This document shows positions 1 through 9,417 of a stretch of DNA of 44,501 nt, piece after piece. Numbering within the stretch: position 1 is the stretch's first letter; every line of letters begins with the position of its first letter. The translations under genes and the position numbers were made by a program. Below the pieces are notes generated by a model. That model saw only the letters and a program-made list of their open reading frames with translations, was not told where the DNA came from and did not search any database. This stretch comes from Lachnospiraceae bacterium A4 (GTDB lineage Bacteria; Bacillota; Clostridia; Lachnospirales; Lachnospiraceae): NCBI GenBank assembly GCA_000403215.2, contig KE159562.1:1-44501 (forward strand), in the 5' to 3' direction.

Positions 1-31
1 GGTTAACCACTGGAAAGTATGGTAAACTCAT
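1..31 (-). CDS. IS4-like transposase, first ten codons only
   Basis: Read leftward from 31, an ATG opens a frame giving MSLPYFPVVN before the window ends. This matches the N-terminus of the transposase at 41151, which starts MSLPYFPVVD but from GTG. The start in this copy is ATG, which supports 41151 as the true start of the other copy. The rest of the gene lies outside the window. Confidence 0.7.
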   Translation of the reverse strand, partial: MSLPYFPVVN

Positions 32-144
32 ACATGAAATAACTCTTTCAGTGGTTTATATCTTTCTTAAGTGTTGCAACTTAAAGATACCATAAATCCA
101 TACGAAAGGGTTATTTTTTTTATTGAGAACTTTCAACTCATAAG
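1..144 (-). mobile_element. End of an IS element (IS4-like), second copy
   Basis: These bases are the reverse complement, with scattered mismatches, of the left end of the IS at 41037-42649. The shared part includes the transposase start, the 5' untranslated region and the terminal repeat, which here reads GAACTTTCAACTCATAAG near 127-144. The element therefore lies in the opposite orientation to the right-hand copy and runs out of the window to the left. The exact terminus is uncertain by a few bases because the end has diverged. Confidence 0.85.
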
Positions 145-834
145 AAAAAAGCAAATGAATTGATAGAATTATTTACCACGGCCTTTGACGAGTGTATAGA
201 GATAATAGATACGCTTGAAATGACTGTTGAAGAAGCAGAAGCCGTGGAAGCTGTTGCTCAACAGGTGGTAATGCAGAATGAACAGCCAGATACGTTTGAA
301 AGAGAAAATTTTTCTGCAAGAATTAAGTCATATCCATATAGTGTTAAATTAAATTCAGAAGCTTTGTCGGGTGGATTAAAAATTACAGGGGATGCAATCA
401 AAGCAACTGGCTTTTCTTCGGTTTCAGATTCTGCTTTAAGTATGGCAAATACTTTAAGCAGTGCATTTGGAAATTTGACAGATATAAGAGGTCTTATTAC
501 TGGTGCGCAGGGAGTTACACCAACATTATCTGCAATGGCAAAAAGTAATGGATTAGCTATAAATAGCGAAGGATTGTTAAAGGGAGCTGAACGTATGAGT
601 GAGATGCTGGCGCCATTATCATCGCAAGTAAATGTTTCATCTGGATTGAGTGAAGCATTGAACGTACAAAAAATCGCAGCGGCTTTAGATAAACCTATAG
701 TTATTGATTCTCCAATATCAAAAATGATGATTAATGAGAATATAAATTTGGTAGCAAAGTCGAAAGAAGATTTTTTGGATGGAACAGAAATTAAGATAGG
801 TCGATCATATGAAGATGATAAGGACAAGGAATAA
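142..834 (+). pseudogene. Unknown protein, 5' end cut off by the IS
   Basis: The open frame runs out of the IS end without a stop and without a good start. The first usable start codon is a TTG at 160 with no ribosome binding site before it. About 230 residues remain. The N-terminal part is acidic and helical (KKANELIELFTTAFDECIE, then many Glu and Ala). The middle is rich in Ser, Gly and Ala with a repetitive small-residue character (SGGLKITGDAIKATGF). The C-terminus is charged (RSYEDDKDKE). I do not recognise the family. The base composition matches the AT-rich accessory block. The simplest reading is the C-terminal part of a larger gene whose front was removed when the IS inserted or recombined. 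A functional short protein from TTG is possible but unsupported. Confidence 0.55.
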
Positions 835-879
835 ATCATAGTTCGATTAATGATGGATGATGAATTATTTACTCAAACT

Positions 880-901
880 GGGTGCAAATGCACCCGGTGC
901 G
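880..901. other. Hairpin without T-tract
   Basis: ACTGGGTGC and GCACCCGGT pair over nine base pairs (one G-T) around a four-base AAAT loop. No run of T follows on either side, so it is not a clear terminator. It lies between the truncated unknown gene and the truncated hsdM, close to the presumed rearrangement junction. Confidence 0.4.
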
Positions 902-932
902 TGTTCATCGTTACCATAGTACAGAGTTGTAA

Positions 933-1940
933 AAGTTACATTGTATCATTTTAGTAACGGCAACCGACCCATGCTGCGGTTCGGGAGGTATGTTTGTACA
1001 GTCTATAAAGTTTATTGAGGCGCATCATGGGAATAAAAAGAAAGTTTCCATCTATGGGCAGGAATATACAAATACAACGTATAAGCTGGCGAAAATGAAT
1101 CTGGCAATTCGGGGAATAGCGGCGAATCTTGGAGAAATGGCGGCGAATACGTTTACAAATGACCAGCATAAAGATTTGAAGGCGGACTATATCATGGCAA
1201 ATCCGCCGTTTAATCAAAAAGAATGGCGTGCTGCTGATGAACTGACAGATGATGCAAGATGGAATGGATATGAAGTACCACCGACAAGTAATGCAAATTA
1301 TGGGTGGATATTAAATATTGTATCAAAAATGTCACAAAACGGAGTGGCAGGCTTTTTGCTTGCCAATGGCGCATTGTCTGATGATGGAACAGAGTTGAAA
1401 ATCAGGCAAAGATTGATTGAAAATGATTTGGTGGAAGCAATATTGATATTGCCTAGGAATCTTTTTTATACGACGGATATCAGTGTAACGCTTTGGATTC
1501 TGAATAAGAATAAAAAAGAGCGTACAGTGGATATGAATGGGGTAGAGAAACATTATCGTAATCGGGAAAAAGAAATACTTTTTATGGATTTGCGACAGAT
1601 AGGAAGTACATATGAAAAGAAGTACATAGAATTGACAGAGGCGGACAGAGCAAAAGTGGTTGAAACGTATCATAACTGGCAGCAGGCAGGTTATGAAGAT
1701 ACTTATGAGAATATACCAGAATTTTGTTATTCTGCTGGATTTGACGAGGTAAAAGAAAAGGGATTTACGCTTGTGCCAAGCAGATATATTGAGTTTGTGA
1801 ATCGGGATGAGAATATTGATTTTGATACGAAGATGAAAACGCTGCAAGCGGAATTAAAGGAATTGCTGATTGAGGAGGAAAAATCGAAAGCAGATTTGTT
1901 AGAAGTGTTTAAGGAGTTGGGGTATGAAATCGAATTATGA
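933..1940 (+). pseudogene. hsdM: Type I RM methyltransferase HsdM, 5'-truncated
   Basis: This is the DNA-binding and catalytic part of an N6-adenine methyltransferase of type I restriction systems. The SAM-binding motif I reads DPCCGSGGMF (from about 966) and the catalytic motif IV reads NPPF (about 1200). The frame opens only at 933, after an in-frame TAA at 930-932, and homology-like sequence begins right at the Asp of motif I. The helical N-terminal domain (roughly 170 residues in a 480-530 residue family) is absent. The first ATG (990) lies inside motif I and cannot be a native start. The last 17 bases overlap hsdS, as in an intact operon. Without the N-terminal domain a working methylase is unlikely, unless an intact copy exists elsewhere. 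Confidence 0.85.
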
Positions 1941-3063
1941 TGTTTTGGGTAATTATATTCGTTTGATTGATACACGCAATAAAGATAAAGTAACGAATAA
2001 AGTGATGGGGATTAATATTGACAAATTTTTTATGCCTTCCGTTGCAAATGTGATTGGAACAGATTTGAGCAAATATAAATTGATAACAAAAGGAAAATTT
2101 GCCTGTAACCCTATGCATGTTGGTCGTGATGAAAGGCTTCCAGTTGCATTATATGAGGAAGTGGAACCAGCCCTTGTTTCCCCAGCGTATTTTATGTTCG
2201 AGATTATAGATAATACTGTTCTTGATGAAAATTATCTAATGATGTGGTTTCGCAGAGCAGAGTTTGACCGTATTTGCTGGCTGCATACAGATAGCAGTGT
2301 TAGGGGCGGAATCACTTGGGATGATATTTGCCGAATGGAAATCCCTGTACCAGATATTGGTCAGCAAAGAAAAATTGTTGAAGAATATAAGATTGTAGAG
2401 GAGAGAATTATCCTTAAACGAAAGATAAATGATAATTTAACAGAGCAAATGGTCAATATACAAAAAGAATTATTTCCTTTGTCGGAAGATAAAGATGAGA
2501 ATGCTACTCTTTTTGAATATTGTGAAAAAATTTATAGTGGTGGTACTCCGTCTACAACAGAAGACAGTTATTGGAATGGTGAATATTTTTGGTTATCATC
2601 TGGCGAAACATCACAATCATATATAACAAATACTGAAAAAACAATTACTCTTGAAGGTATAAATAACTCATCAACAAAACTTGCTGAAAAAGGTAGTATT
2701 GTGATTGCTTCGGCAGGCCAGGGGCTTACAAGAGGACAAACATCTTTATTATTTGTTGACACATATGTAAATCAGTCAGTCGTTGTTATTAAGCCTAAAC
2801 CTAATCTTTCAGGATTACTTTATAGCAACCTTAAGGGGCGCTATAATGAAATGCGTGTGCTATCAGACTTAGATAGTATTAGAGGTAGTTTAACAACAAA
2901 AACTGTATCTTCATTGCCAGTGTGTTTTCCTAATGCTGATATTGCAAAGAGTTTTAGTTGCTATTGCGGGCAATTATTTAGGGTAATTTATAACAATTTA
3001 CAAGAAATTGATACGTTGAACACCTTGAAAGCTACAATAATTTCATCAATCTTAAGCCGCTAA
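1924..3063 (+). CDS. hsdS: Type I RM specificity subunit HsdS
   Basis: The 379-residue protein has the classic two-repeat layout of HsdS. A first target recognition domain (about 1-145) is followed by a conserved helical spacer (QQRKIVEEYKIVEERI, about 155-185). A second target recognition domain starts at YSGGTPSTTEDSYWNGEYFW (about 203-222), and a second helical region closes the protein (about 345-379). The two recognition domains would read the two halves of a bipartite site, and the spacers contact HsdM and set the distance. The start ATG lies seven bases after AAGGAG and overlaps the end of hsdM, so the two are translationally coupled. With hsdM truncated, the specificity can only be used if another HsdM is supplied. 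Confidence 0.92.
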   Translation: MKSNYDVLGNYIRLIDTRNKDKVTNKVMGINIDKFFMPSVANVIGTDLSKYKLITKGKFACNPMHVGRDERLPVALYEEVEPALVSPAYFMFEIIDNTVLDENYLMMWFRRAEFDRICWLHTDSSVRGGITWDDICRMEIPVPDIGQQRKIVEEYKIVEERIILKRKINDNLTEQMVNIQKELFPLSEDKDENATLFEYCEKIYSGGTPSTTEDSYWNGEYFWLSSGETSQSYITNTEKTITLEGINNSSTKLAEKGSIVIASAGQGLTRGQTSLLFVDTYVNQSVVVIKPKPNLSGLLYSNLKGRYNEMRVLSDLDSIRGSLTTKTVSSLPVCFPNADIAKSFSCYCGQLFRVIYNNLQEIDTLNTLKATIISSILSR

Positions 3064-3091
3064 ATTATCATTTATAAGACAAGGAGAATGT

Positions 3092-3610
3092 ATGCCTAAA
3101 TTACCAAAAGATCGTGAACAAAGAGTAATTGGTTCAACAGCAAGGGGCTTAGTTCATTACAAATTTCCAAAAGAACATTGGGAATATCATGAAATGACAG
3201 GTGCTGACCGCGGTATAGATTGCTTGGTTGAATTGATAGAAGATGAGGAATATCATAATAAAAAAATTGAGGGACAAATTAAAGGTACAAGGAGTCCGAC
3301 TACTATTAGCAATGGTGAATTTTTTTCTTTTCCTATGGAACTTAAGACAATTAGATATGGATTAGGAAGTTCATCTGCCTTTGTTTTATTTTATGTGGAT
3401 AATATAAATGAAATAGTATATTATTTACCAATTCAAGATTATTTTATTAGCAACCCTAAATTATTTGATAAATTGGATACGGAACAAAAGACGATGAATG
3501 TACATATTCCATCAGATAATATTGTTTCTGAAGACGATTATGAACTTCAACAAATTGCAAAGAGCGTTTATGTTGAGGGACCTTCTCGAAGCTTACATAA
3601 AGCAATGTAA
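3092..3610 (+). CDS. DUF4365-domain protein in the RM operon
   Basis: The 172-residue product has the DUF4365 pattern: an early basic segment, then ADRGIDCLVEL (about 40-50) and a KIEGQIKGT motif (about 59-67). GID...E...Q.K is a PD-(D/E)XK nuclease-like arrangement, so this may be a small nuclease or DNA-interacting protein. Genes of this family are often found in defence loci, including between RM subunits. It follows hsdS by 28 bases with a good AAGGAG site and precedes another small gene and hsdR. A structural role in the restriction complex is an inference; no experiment-based function is known to me. Confidence 0.75.
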   Translation: MPKLPKDREQRVIGSTARGLVHYKFPKEHWEYHEMTGADRGIDCLVELIEDEEYHNKKIEGQIKGTRSPTTISNGEFFSFPMELKTIRYGLGSSSAFVLFYVDNINEIVYYLPIQDYFISNPKLFDKLDTEQKTMNVHIPSDNIVSEDDYELQQIAKSVYVEGPSRSLHKAM

Positions 3611-3700
3611 ATTGATATATAAACAACAAGGAAACCCAGTAAAATCAACGGGTATGGTAATTTAATAATTGCCCAATCTTTTAATTATATGGAGGGAAAT

Positions 3701-4615
3701 ATGTCATTGGTAGATATTATTCAAATTATTATTGGAATAATGACATTAATAGCAACTATAGCAGTTTCATTTTCAATTTATTGCTTACAGTTGCGTCATG
3801 AAAAAGAAATACAGAAAATTGTTAAGTCGCAAGAACATAAAGAGTTAGAAGAAAAGGCAAAATTGTTTTTGATAGATAATGAGGCAGAACGAGAGTATTT
3901 ACCTTGGTGCGTCATTGCAGCAAACATTCATCGACTTGATAAACATACAAGAGAAATTTATAATTCATTTTGTCGCTCTCCTGAAGAACTGCGAAATGAA
4001 ATATTGAAGCAGGCAGGAATCGGAATGGAGTCAATTATAGGGCAGACATGGCTTAATGATTGCATTGAAGCATTGAAAAAGGATATTCAACAATATAATC
4101 TTGGTAGGGATTATTTATATGAAGGAGCGAAATACTTTCAAAGGAGTTATGAGCGATATCGAAATTTGAAATGGAGTGATACTCCACGAGTTTTTGAACC
4201 GATTAGTAAAAATAATCGCACTAGGATTGCCTTTGGAATAGATAAATTAGACATTGGAAGATACATTGATGAATACTTTTACTATTTTATAGATAAGCGA
4301 ATTGATTTAAAGGAAAGTGAACCGATTCCGCCAATAGATTATGTGTGGAATTCTCAAAATTTAGCAAATGCCAACGAAGAAACAGTTTGTATGTGGATGA
4401 TGGAGCTGATACAGAATATTGCTATTATCATATATAATAGAAGTGGCGTTGAAAAAATAAATGGAGAAATATTAGAATATACGGATGCGCAAGTGGAAAC
4501 TTATGAAGACAAATATTATGCAACGCTACAGGTGCTTTATAACGCTTATTATATAACGCATATGGATGAGAAAAGAGTATCTCGTAAAAAGAAGAAACAA
4601 AAAAACAGGAAGTGA
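3701..4615 (+). CDS. Unknown membrane-anchored protein in RM operon
   Basis: About 304 residues. One N-terminal hydrophobic helix (IIQIIIGIMTLIATIAVSFS, about 5-24) is followed by a charged, coiled-coil-like stretch (about 30-60) and a soluble domain rich in aromatic and charged residues, ending in a Lys-rich tail. This suggests a cytosolic domain tethered to the membrane. I chose ATG 3701 over ATG 3689 because GGAGGG lies just before it; 3689 would overlap that site. Its stop overlaps the region just before hsdR, so it is co-transcribed with the restriction genes. I do not recognise the family. An accessory role in defence is suggested only by its place between hsdS and hsdR. Confidence 0.7.
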   Translation: MSLVDIIQIIIGIMTLIATIAVSFSIYCLQLRHEKEIQKIVKSQEHKELEEKAKLFLIDNEAEREYLPWCVIAANIHRLDKHTREIYNSFCRSPEELRNEILKQAGIGMESIIGQTWLNDCIEALKKDIQQYNLGRDYLYEGAKYFQRSYERYRNLKWSDTPRVFEPISKNNRTRIAFGIDKLDIGRYIDEYFYYFIDKRIDLKESEPIPPIDYVWNSQNLANANEETVCMWMMELIQNIAIIIYNRSGVEKINGEILEYTDAQVETYEDKYYATLQVLYNAYYITHMDEKRVSRKKKKQKNRK

Positions 4616-4620
4616 ATACA

Positions 4621-7600
4621 ATGGCGAATTTCAACGAACACGCATTAGAACTATCTATCATAGAACTTTTACAAAACAAAGGCTACATTCACCAAACAGG
4701 CAGTGAATTATCACGTGAAAAGTCAGAAGTTTTGATAGTAGACGATTTAAAAGATTATTTGCGTACTCGATATGTTTCAGATGAACTGACAGAAAGTGAG
4801 ATTGACAGCATTATCCTCTCCCTACGCACAGTAGGCGGAACTTTGTATGAATCCAACAAAGCAGTTCTGTCCATGATAATAGACGGCTTTGTATTTAATC
4901 GTGAGGATAGGAATAAGAAAGATATATTTATTGAGTTGATAAACTACGAAGAACTCAAAAAGAATATCTTTAAGATTGTAAATCAGTTGGAAATAGAGGG
5001 ATACAATTATCAGATTCGTATTCCCGATGGCATTATTTATGTGAATGGACTTCCGCTTGTGGTATTAGAGTTTAAGACTGCAATACAAGAAAATACAACC
5101 ATAATGGATGCATATACGCAGTTGACAGTCAGATATCAGAGAGATATTCCAGAAATTCTCAAATACAATGCATTCGTGGTTATTAGTGACGGTGCAAACA
5201 GTAAGTATGGTTCTCTATTTACACCATATGAATTTTTTTACGCTTGGAGAAAGGTTCATGATGATGACAAGGAAATGGACGGTATCAATTCTTTGTTCAC
5301 GATGATAGACGGTTTGTTTGCACAGGACAGACTTCTTGCGGTAATAAAGAACTTTATCTATTTTCCTGACGCTTCAGACAAAAATACAAAAGTAGTTTGC
5401 CGATATCCACAGTTTTTTGCAGCCAATAATCTGTATGAAAATGTGAAAGCACATATGAAGTCAAATGGTGATGGTAAGGGCGGTACATATTTTGGAACGA
5501 CAGGATGCGGGAAAAGCTATACAATGCTTTTTCTTACCCGAATGATTATGAAAAGCAGTTATTTTAAAAGTCCAACTATTTTAATTATTACGGATAGAAC
5601 CGATTTAGATGACCAGCTTTCCAAACAATTTGTTGCATCAAAACAGTTTATTGGCGACAATAATGTAATCAGCATAGAGTCAAGGGATAAGCTGCGAGAA
5701 GAATTACAGGGCAAGCCAAGCGGCGGGGTGTATTTGACTACAATACAGAAGTTTACAGAAGATACACAGCTTTTAACAGATAGATATAATGTAATTTGCA
5801 TTTCAGATGAGGCGCACCGTTCGCAGATTAACCTTGATATGAAAGTAAAAGTTACGGATAAAGGCGTAAATAAAACGTTTGGTTTTGCCAAGTATCTGCA
5901 TGATTCCTTACCGAATGCAACCTATATTGGTTTTACAGGGACGCCGATTGATGCTACAATGGAAGTATTTGGAGATATTGTCGGGCATCCATATACCATG
6001 ACAGAGGCAGTGAAGGATGAAATAACGGTAAATCTTGTTTATGATGGACGGGCGGCAAAGGTAACATTGCGAGAGGACAAGCTGCGTGAAATTGAAGAAT
6101 ATTATGATAAGTGTGCCAGTCTTGGAGCATCTGAAGAACAGATTGAGGAAAGCCAAAAGGCAGTAGCGCACTTGGATGCAATTATTGGCGACCCTGAAAG
6201 GTTAAAAGCAGTAGCAAAAGACTTTGTATCACATTATGAGAAAAGGGTAGAAGAAGGTTCGACAGTAGCGGGCAAGGCAATGTTTGTATGTGCAAACAGA
6301 CTGATAGCCTATGCGTTTTATCTGAATTTGATGGAGCTACGTCCTGAATGGAAAGAAAAGAGGAAAGCACCGGAGGGTGTGGAATTAACGGAGAAAGAGG
6401 AAAAGGAATTAAAACCCATAGAGAAAGTGCGCCTTGTCATGACAAGAAATAAAGATGATGAAAAAGAGCTTTATGAAATGCTGGGTACAAAAGAAGACAG
6501 GAAGGAACTGGACAGGCAGTTTAAGAATGTAAAATCCAATTTTAAAATTGCGATTGTGGTTGATATGTGGCTGACGGGATTTGATGTGCCGTGTCTGGAT
6601 ACAATTTATATTGATAAGCCAATTCAGCAGCATACATTGATACAGACAATTTCCAGAGTGAACCGTGTCTATGAGGGCAAGGACAGAGGCTTGATTGTTG
6701 ATTATATCGGCATCAAGAAAAACATGAATGCTGCACTTCGCAAATATACAAATTTTGAGAAAGAGGAACTGGATGATATTAGTCAGGCGGTGACGATTGT
6801 TTTAAATCAACTTGAGGTGTTAGACCAGATGTTTCACAATTTTAGTGCAAAGGATTACTATGTGGGAAGTCCGGTTGAACAGTTAAATTGCCTGAACAGA
6901 GCAGTAGAGTATGTGCAGTTGACACAGGACTTGGAACTCCGGTTCATGGCGGCAGTTAGAAAAATGAAACAGGCATTTAACTTGTGCAATTCCAGTGAAC
7001 AGTTTACCAATGCAGATATTGAAAAAGTGCATTTTTATCAGGCGGTGCGTTCGGTACTGTTTAAACTGACAAAAGGAGAAGCGCCGGATGTTTCCCAGAT
7101 GAATGCCAAAGTTCGTAAATTGCTGGATAGTGCAATACAGTCTGATGGTATTGAGGAACTATTTGAAACGGGGAAACATATAGATGTTGATATTTTCAGC
7201 GATGCGTATATGGCAAGAATTGAAAAGATTCCTATGCCCAATACGAAGATTAAAGCATTGCAGAGATTGCTGTCTTATGCTATTGAGGAGTTTAAGCGGG
7301 TAAATAAAATAAAAAGTATTGAATTTGCTGAGAGAATGAAAGCAGTTGTAGAAACCTATAATAACCGAAGGAAAGATGAAGCATTTGCAAATGAGGTTCT
7401 TGATGATGTGGCAAATCAGCTTGCGGATTTAATACAGGAATTGAAAGCGGAAAGAAATTCGTTTCAAGATATAGGGATTGATTATGAGGAAAAAGCCTTT
7501 TATGATATTCTGCTTGCAGTATCAAAGAAGTATGAATTTGAATATCCAGATGATAAAATGATTGCGTTGTCAAAAGAAATTCGGGCAGTTGTAGATGATA

Positions 7601-7764
7601 AGGCAAAATATACGGATTGGTCTACCAGAGAAGATATCAAAGCAACTTTGCAGGTGGATTTAATTATTCTGCTTGATAAATATGGTTATCCGCCAGTTAC
7701 GATTGATGATGTTTATAAGGAAGTACTGGAACAGGCGGAGAATTTTAAGAAGTATGCGAGATAA
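4621..7764 (+). CDS. hsdR: Type I restriction endonuclease subunit HsdR
   Basis: About 1047 residues, normal for HsdR, the DNA-translocating and cleaving subunit. The PD-(D/E)XK nuclease core reads PDGIIYVNG then LEFKTA (about 130-152). The SF2 translocase follows: Walker A GTTGCGKSY (about 293), DEAH-type box SDEAHRSQ (about 395), motif III GFTGTPI, and motif VI QTISRVNRVYEGKDRG (about 675). A helical C-terminal region binds the HsdM/HsdS core. ATG 4621 has AGGAAG eight bases upstream; a GTG at 4612 is also in frame and would overlap the previous stop. The gene is intact, unlike hsdM. Without a methylase partner it is probably silent, since HsdR needs the M2S core to load on DNA. Confidence 0.95.
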   Translation: MANFNEHALELSIIELLQNKGYIHQTGSELSREKSEVLIVDDLKDYLRTRYVSDELTESEIDSIILSLRTVGGTLYESNKAVLSMIIDGFVFNREDRNKKDIFIELINYEELKKNIFKIVNQLEIEGYNYQIRIPDGIIYVNGLPLVVLEFKTAIQENTTIMDAYTQLTVRYQRDIPEILKYNAFVVISDGANSKYGSLFTPYEFFYAWRKVHDDDKEMDGINSLFTMIDGLFAQDRLLAVIKNFIYFPDASDKNTKVVCRYPQFFAANNLYENVKAHMKSNGDGKGGTYFGTTGCGKSYTMLFLTRMIMKSSYFKSPTILIITDRTDLDDQLSKQFVASKQFIGDNNVISIESRDKLREELQGKPSGGVYLTTIQKFTEDTQLLTDRYNVICISDEAHRSQINLDMKVKVTDKGVNKTFGFAKYLHDSLPNATYIGFTGTPIDATMEVFGDIVGHPYTMTEAVKDEITVNLVYDGRAAKVTLREDKLREIEEYYDKCASLGASEEQIEESQKAVAHLDAIIGDPERLKAVAKDFVSHYEKRVEEGSTVAGKAMFVCANRLIAYAFYLNLMELRPEWKEKRKAPEGVELTEKEEKELKPIEKVRLVMTRNKDDEKELYEMLGTKEDRKELDRQFKNVKSNFKIAIVVDMWLTGFDVPCLDTIYIDKPIQQHTLIQTISRVNRVYEGKDRGLIVDYIGIKKNMNAALRKYTNFEKEELDDISQAVTIVLNQLEVLDQMFHNFSAKDYYVGSPVEQLNCLNRAVEYVQLTQDLELRFMAAVRKMKQAFNLCNSSEQFTNADIEKVHFYQAVRSVLFKLTKGEAPDVSQMNAKVRKLLDSAIQSDGIEELFETGKHIDVDIFSDAYMARIEKIPMPNTKIKALQRLLSYAIEEFKRVNKIKSIEFAERMKAVVETYNNRRKDEAFANEVLDDVANQLADLIQELKAERNSFQDIGIDYEEKAFYDILLAVSKKYEFEYPDDKMIALSKEIRAVVDDKAKYTDWSTREDIKATLQVDLIILLDKYGYPPVTIDDVYKEVLEQAENFKKYAR

Positions 7765-7910
7765 CAGGCGGTTCAATGAGGCACCTTATAATATTGCCAT
7801 TGTTGGTAAATAGGGATTAAGAAAGTATTCTTTGGTTCATAGGGCACTTGCGCCTTTTAAGAAAATAGGAAATAAGAATAATAAATGGTAGCAGAAAGTA
7901 GGTGAAGAGT

Positions 7911-9278
7911 ATGCCAGAACATCAGACAATAGAATACAAAGAATCGTGGCATGATGAGTTTTTAGAATGGATATGCGGATATGCGAATGCTTATGGTGGA
8001 ACACTTTATATAGGAAAGAATGACAATGGAGATGTTGTTGGGCTTAGCGATAAAGACAGGAAAAAACTATTGGAGTCTATTCCAAATAAAATTACAGATA
8101 CGATGGGCATTGTAGCAGATGTCAATTTGCTATACAAAAATGATTTGCAATACATTGAAATTATTGTAGACAAGTACCCGTCCCTCATTAGCTATCATGG
8201 TAAATATTTTTATCGTTCCGGCAGCACGATGAGAACGATAACAGGAAAAGAACTGGACAAAGCAATTCTGAAATCACAGGGCAGAACATGGGATGGTATG
8301 CCAATTCTGAAGCTGAAAGTGACAGATTTAAGAAGAGAAGCAATTGATTTGCTGAAAGAAAAAGCAATAAGAAGAGGAAGGCTGACAGAGGAAGAAACAA
8401 AGGTTGATGATACAATATTGATGGAAAATCTTCACCTCATTGATGATGATGGTTATCTGATCAGAGCAGCAATGCTTGCCTTCTATAAAGATCCAGAGAG
8501 ATGGGTTACAGGTTCTTATATTAAGATTGGTTATTTTGGAAAATCAGATGCTGACTTGAAATATCAAGACGAGGTACATGGTTCTCTAATTGAACAGATT
8601 GATAAGACGATAGATTTGGTTTATACGAAATATTTGAAAGCCTTGATTTATTATGATGGGATTCAGAGGATTGAGCAGTTTATGTTTCCACAAGAAGCAT
8701 TTCGTGAGATATTGCTGAATGCGGTGGTTCACAAGGATTATAGTGCCTGCAACCCTATTCAGATTAGTGTATATGAGGATAAAATATATATCTGGAATGA
8801 TGGAGAGATGCCGTCTGAACTGGATTCAACGGAGAAACTGTTCGAAAAGCACTCCTCCAAACCATATAATCCTAAGCTGGCAAATGTTTTCTTTAAAAGC
8901 GGTATGATAGAGGCATGGGGCAGAGGTTTTGACAAAATCAAGGAGGCTTGTGCAAGGTACGATGGACGTCTGCCGGAATACAATATCAGTGCATCTGGAA
9001 TTATGGTGTTGTGTAATGCGTGTGATAAGTATTTGGATTTGCTGAATGAAGATTTGCGTCTTGGTCAAAGTGACCAAGATAATGAACAAGATGTGACTAA
9101 GATGATCATTGCATTTTGTAAACAGCCACATTCTGCTAAGGAAATTATGGAGTATATTAAAATAAATGATAGGAGCTTTTTTAGAAGGCATTATCTTAAT
9201 CCTATGATGAAAACAGGACAGTTAAAAATGACAATTCCAGATAAGCCAAAAAGTGGAAATCAAAAATACTATGTTTAG
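7911..9278 (+). CDS. AlbA_2/Schlafen-like ATP-binding regulator
   Basis: 455 residues. The N-terminal AlbA_2 (divergent AAA-4) domain shows EYKESW and CGYANAYGGTLYIGKNDNG (about 7-40). The C-terminal half has the ATP-binding fold typical of this family, with FREILLNAVVHKDY (about 263) and WGRGFDKI (about 338). A short tail looks like a winged helix (KEIMEYIKINDRSFFRRHY). Such proteins are usually called transcriptional regulators or ATP-binding proteins and are frequent in mobile regions; their true function is poorly known. ATG 7911 is preferred because AGGTG lies seven bases upstream; an in-frame GTG at 7902 overlaps that site. Part of the tail (9059-9090) is duplicated just after the gene. 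Confidence 0.85.
   Translation: MPEHQTIEYKESWHDEFLEWICGYANAYGGTLYIGKNDNGDVVGLSDKDRKKLLESIPNKITDTMGIVADVNLLYKNDLQYIEIIVDKYPSLISYHGKYFYRSGSTMRTITGKELDKAILKSQGRTWDGMPILKLKVTDLRREAIDLLKEKAIRRGRLTEEETKVDDTILMENLHLIDDDGYLIRAAMLAFYKDPERWVTGSYIKIGYFGKSDADLKYQDEVHGSLIEQIDKTIDLVYTKYLKALIYYDGIQRIEQFMFPQEAFREILLNAVVHKDYSACNPIQISVYEDKIYIWNDGEMPSELDSTEKLFEKHSSKPYNPKLANVFFKSGMIEAWGRGFDKIKEACARYDGRLPEYNISASGIMVLCNACDKYLDLLNEDLRLGQSDQDNEQDVTKMIIAFCKQPHSAKEIMEYIKINDRSFFRRHYLNPMMKTGQLKMTIPDKPKSGNQKYYV
9059..9090 (+). repeat. Direct repeat copy 1 (inside AlbA_2 gene)
   Basis: A 32-base stretch that recurs at 9296-9327 with one mismatch. It contains the perfect palindrome CTTGGTCA-AAG-TGACCAAG (9060-9078) and encodes LGQSDQDNEQ near the C-terminus of the protein. 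Confidence 0.9.
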
Positions 9279-9295
9279 TGATCAATTGGCTCGTA

Positions 9296-9327
9296 TCTTG
9301 GTCAAAGTGACCAAGATAATGACCAAG
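9296..9327 (+). repeat. Direct repeat copy 2 (after AlbA_2 gene)
   Basis: Matches 9059-9090 in 31 of 32 bases, including the palindrome (9297-9315). It lies in the same frame as the upstream gene, beyond two stop codons (TAG 9276, TGA right after), and reads YLGQSDQDNDQVVILRILKN before a stop. That looks like the winged-helix tail of a sister protein, so 9279-9360 is best seen as the relic of a related gene's 3' end. Confidence 0.85.
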
Positions 9328-9417
9328 TTGTAATACTGAGAATTTTGAAAAATGGTAGTCAGTGATGAAGATGTATTTGCAAGATCTGAACGGTTCAAAA
9401 ACAGAATATGGAGGCTA

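Noticed and set aside
258-839. 193-codon open frame on the minus strand
   Set aside because: It is a shadow of the plus-strand frame at 142-834; no ribosome site, and low-complexity Ser/Ile/Phe-rich composition.
7838-7857. GGGCACTTGCGCC followed by TTTT after hsdR as a terminator
   Set aside because: The stem is only about three to four base pairs with mismatches; too weak to call.
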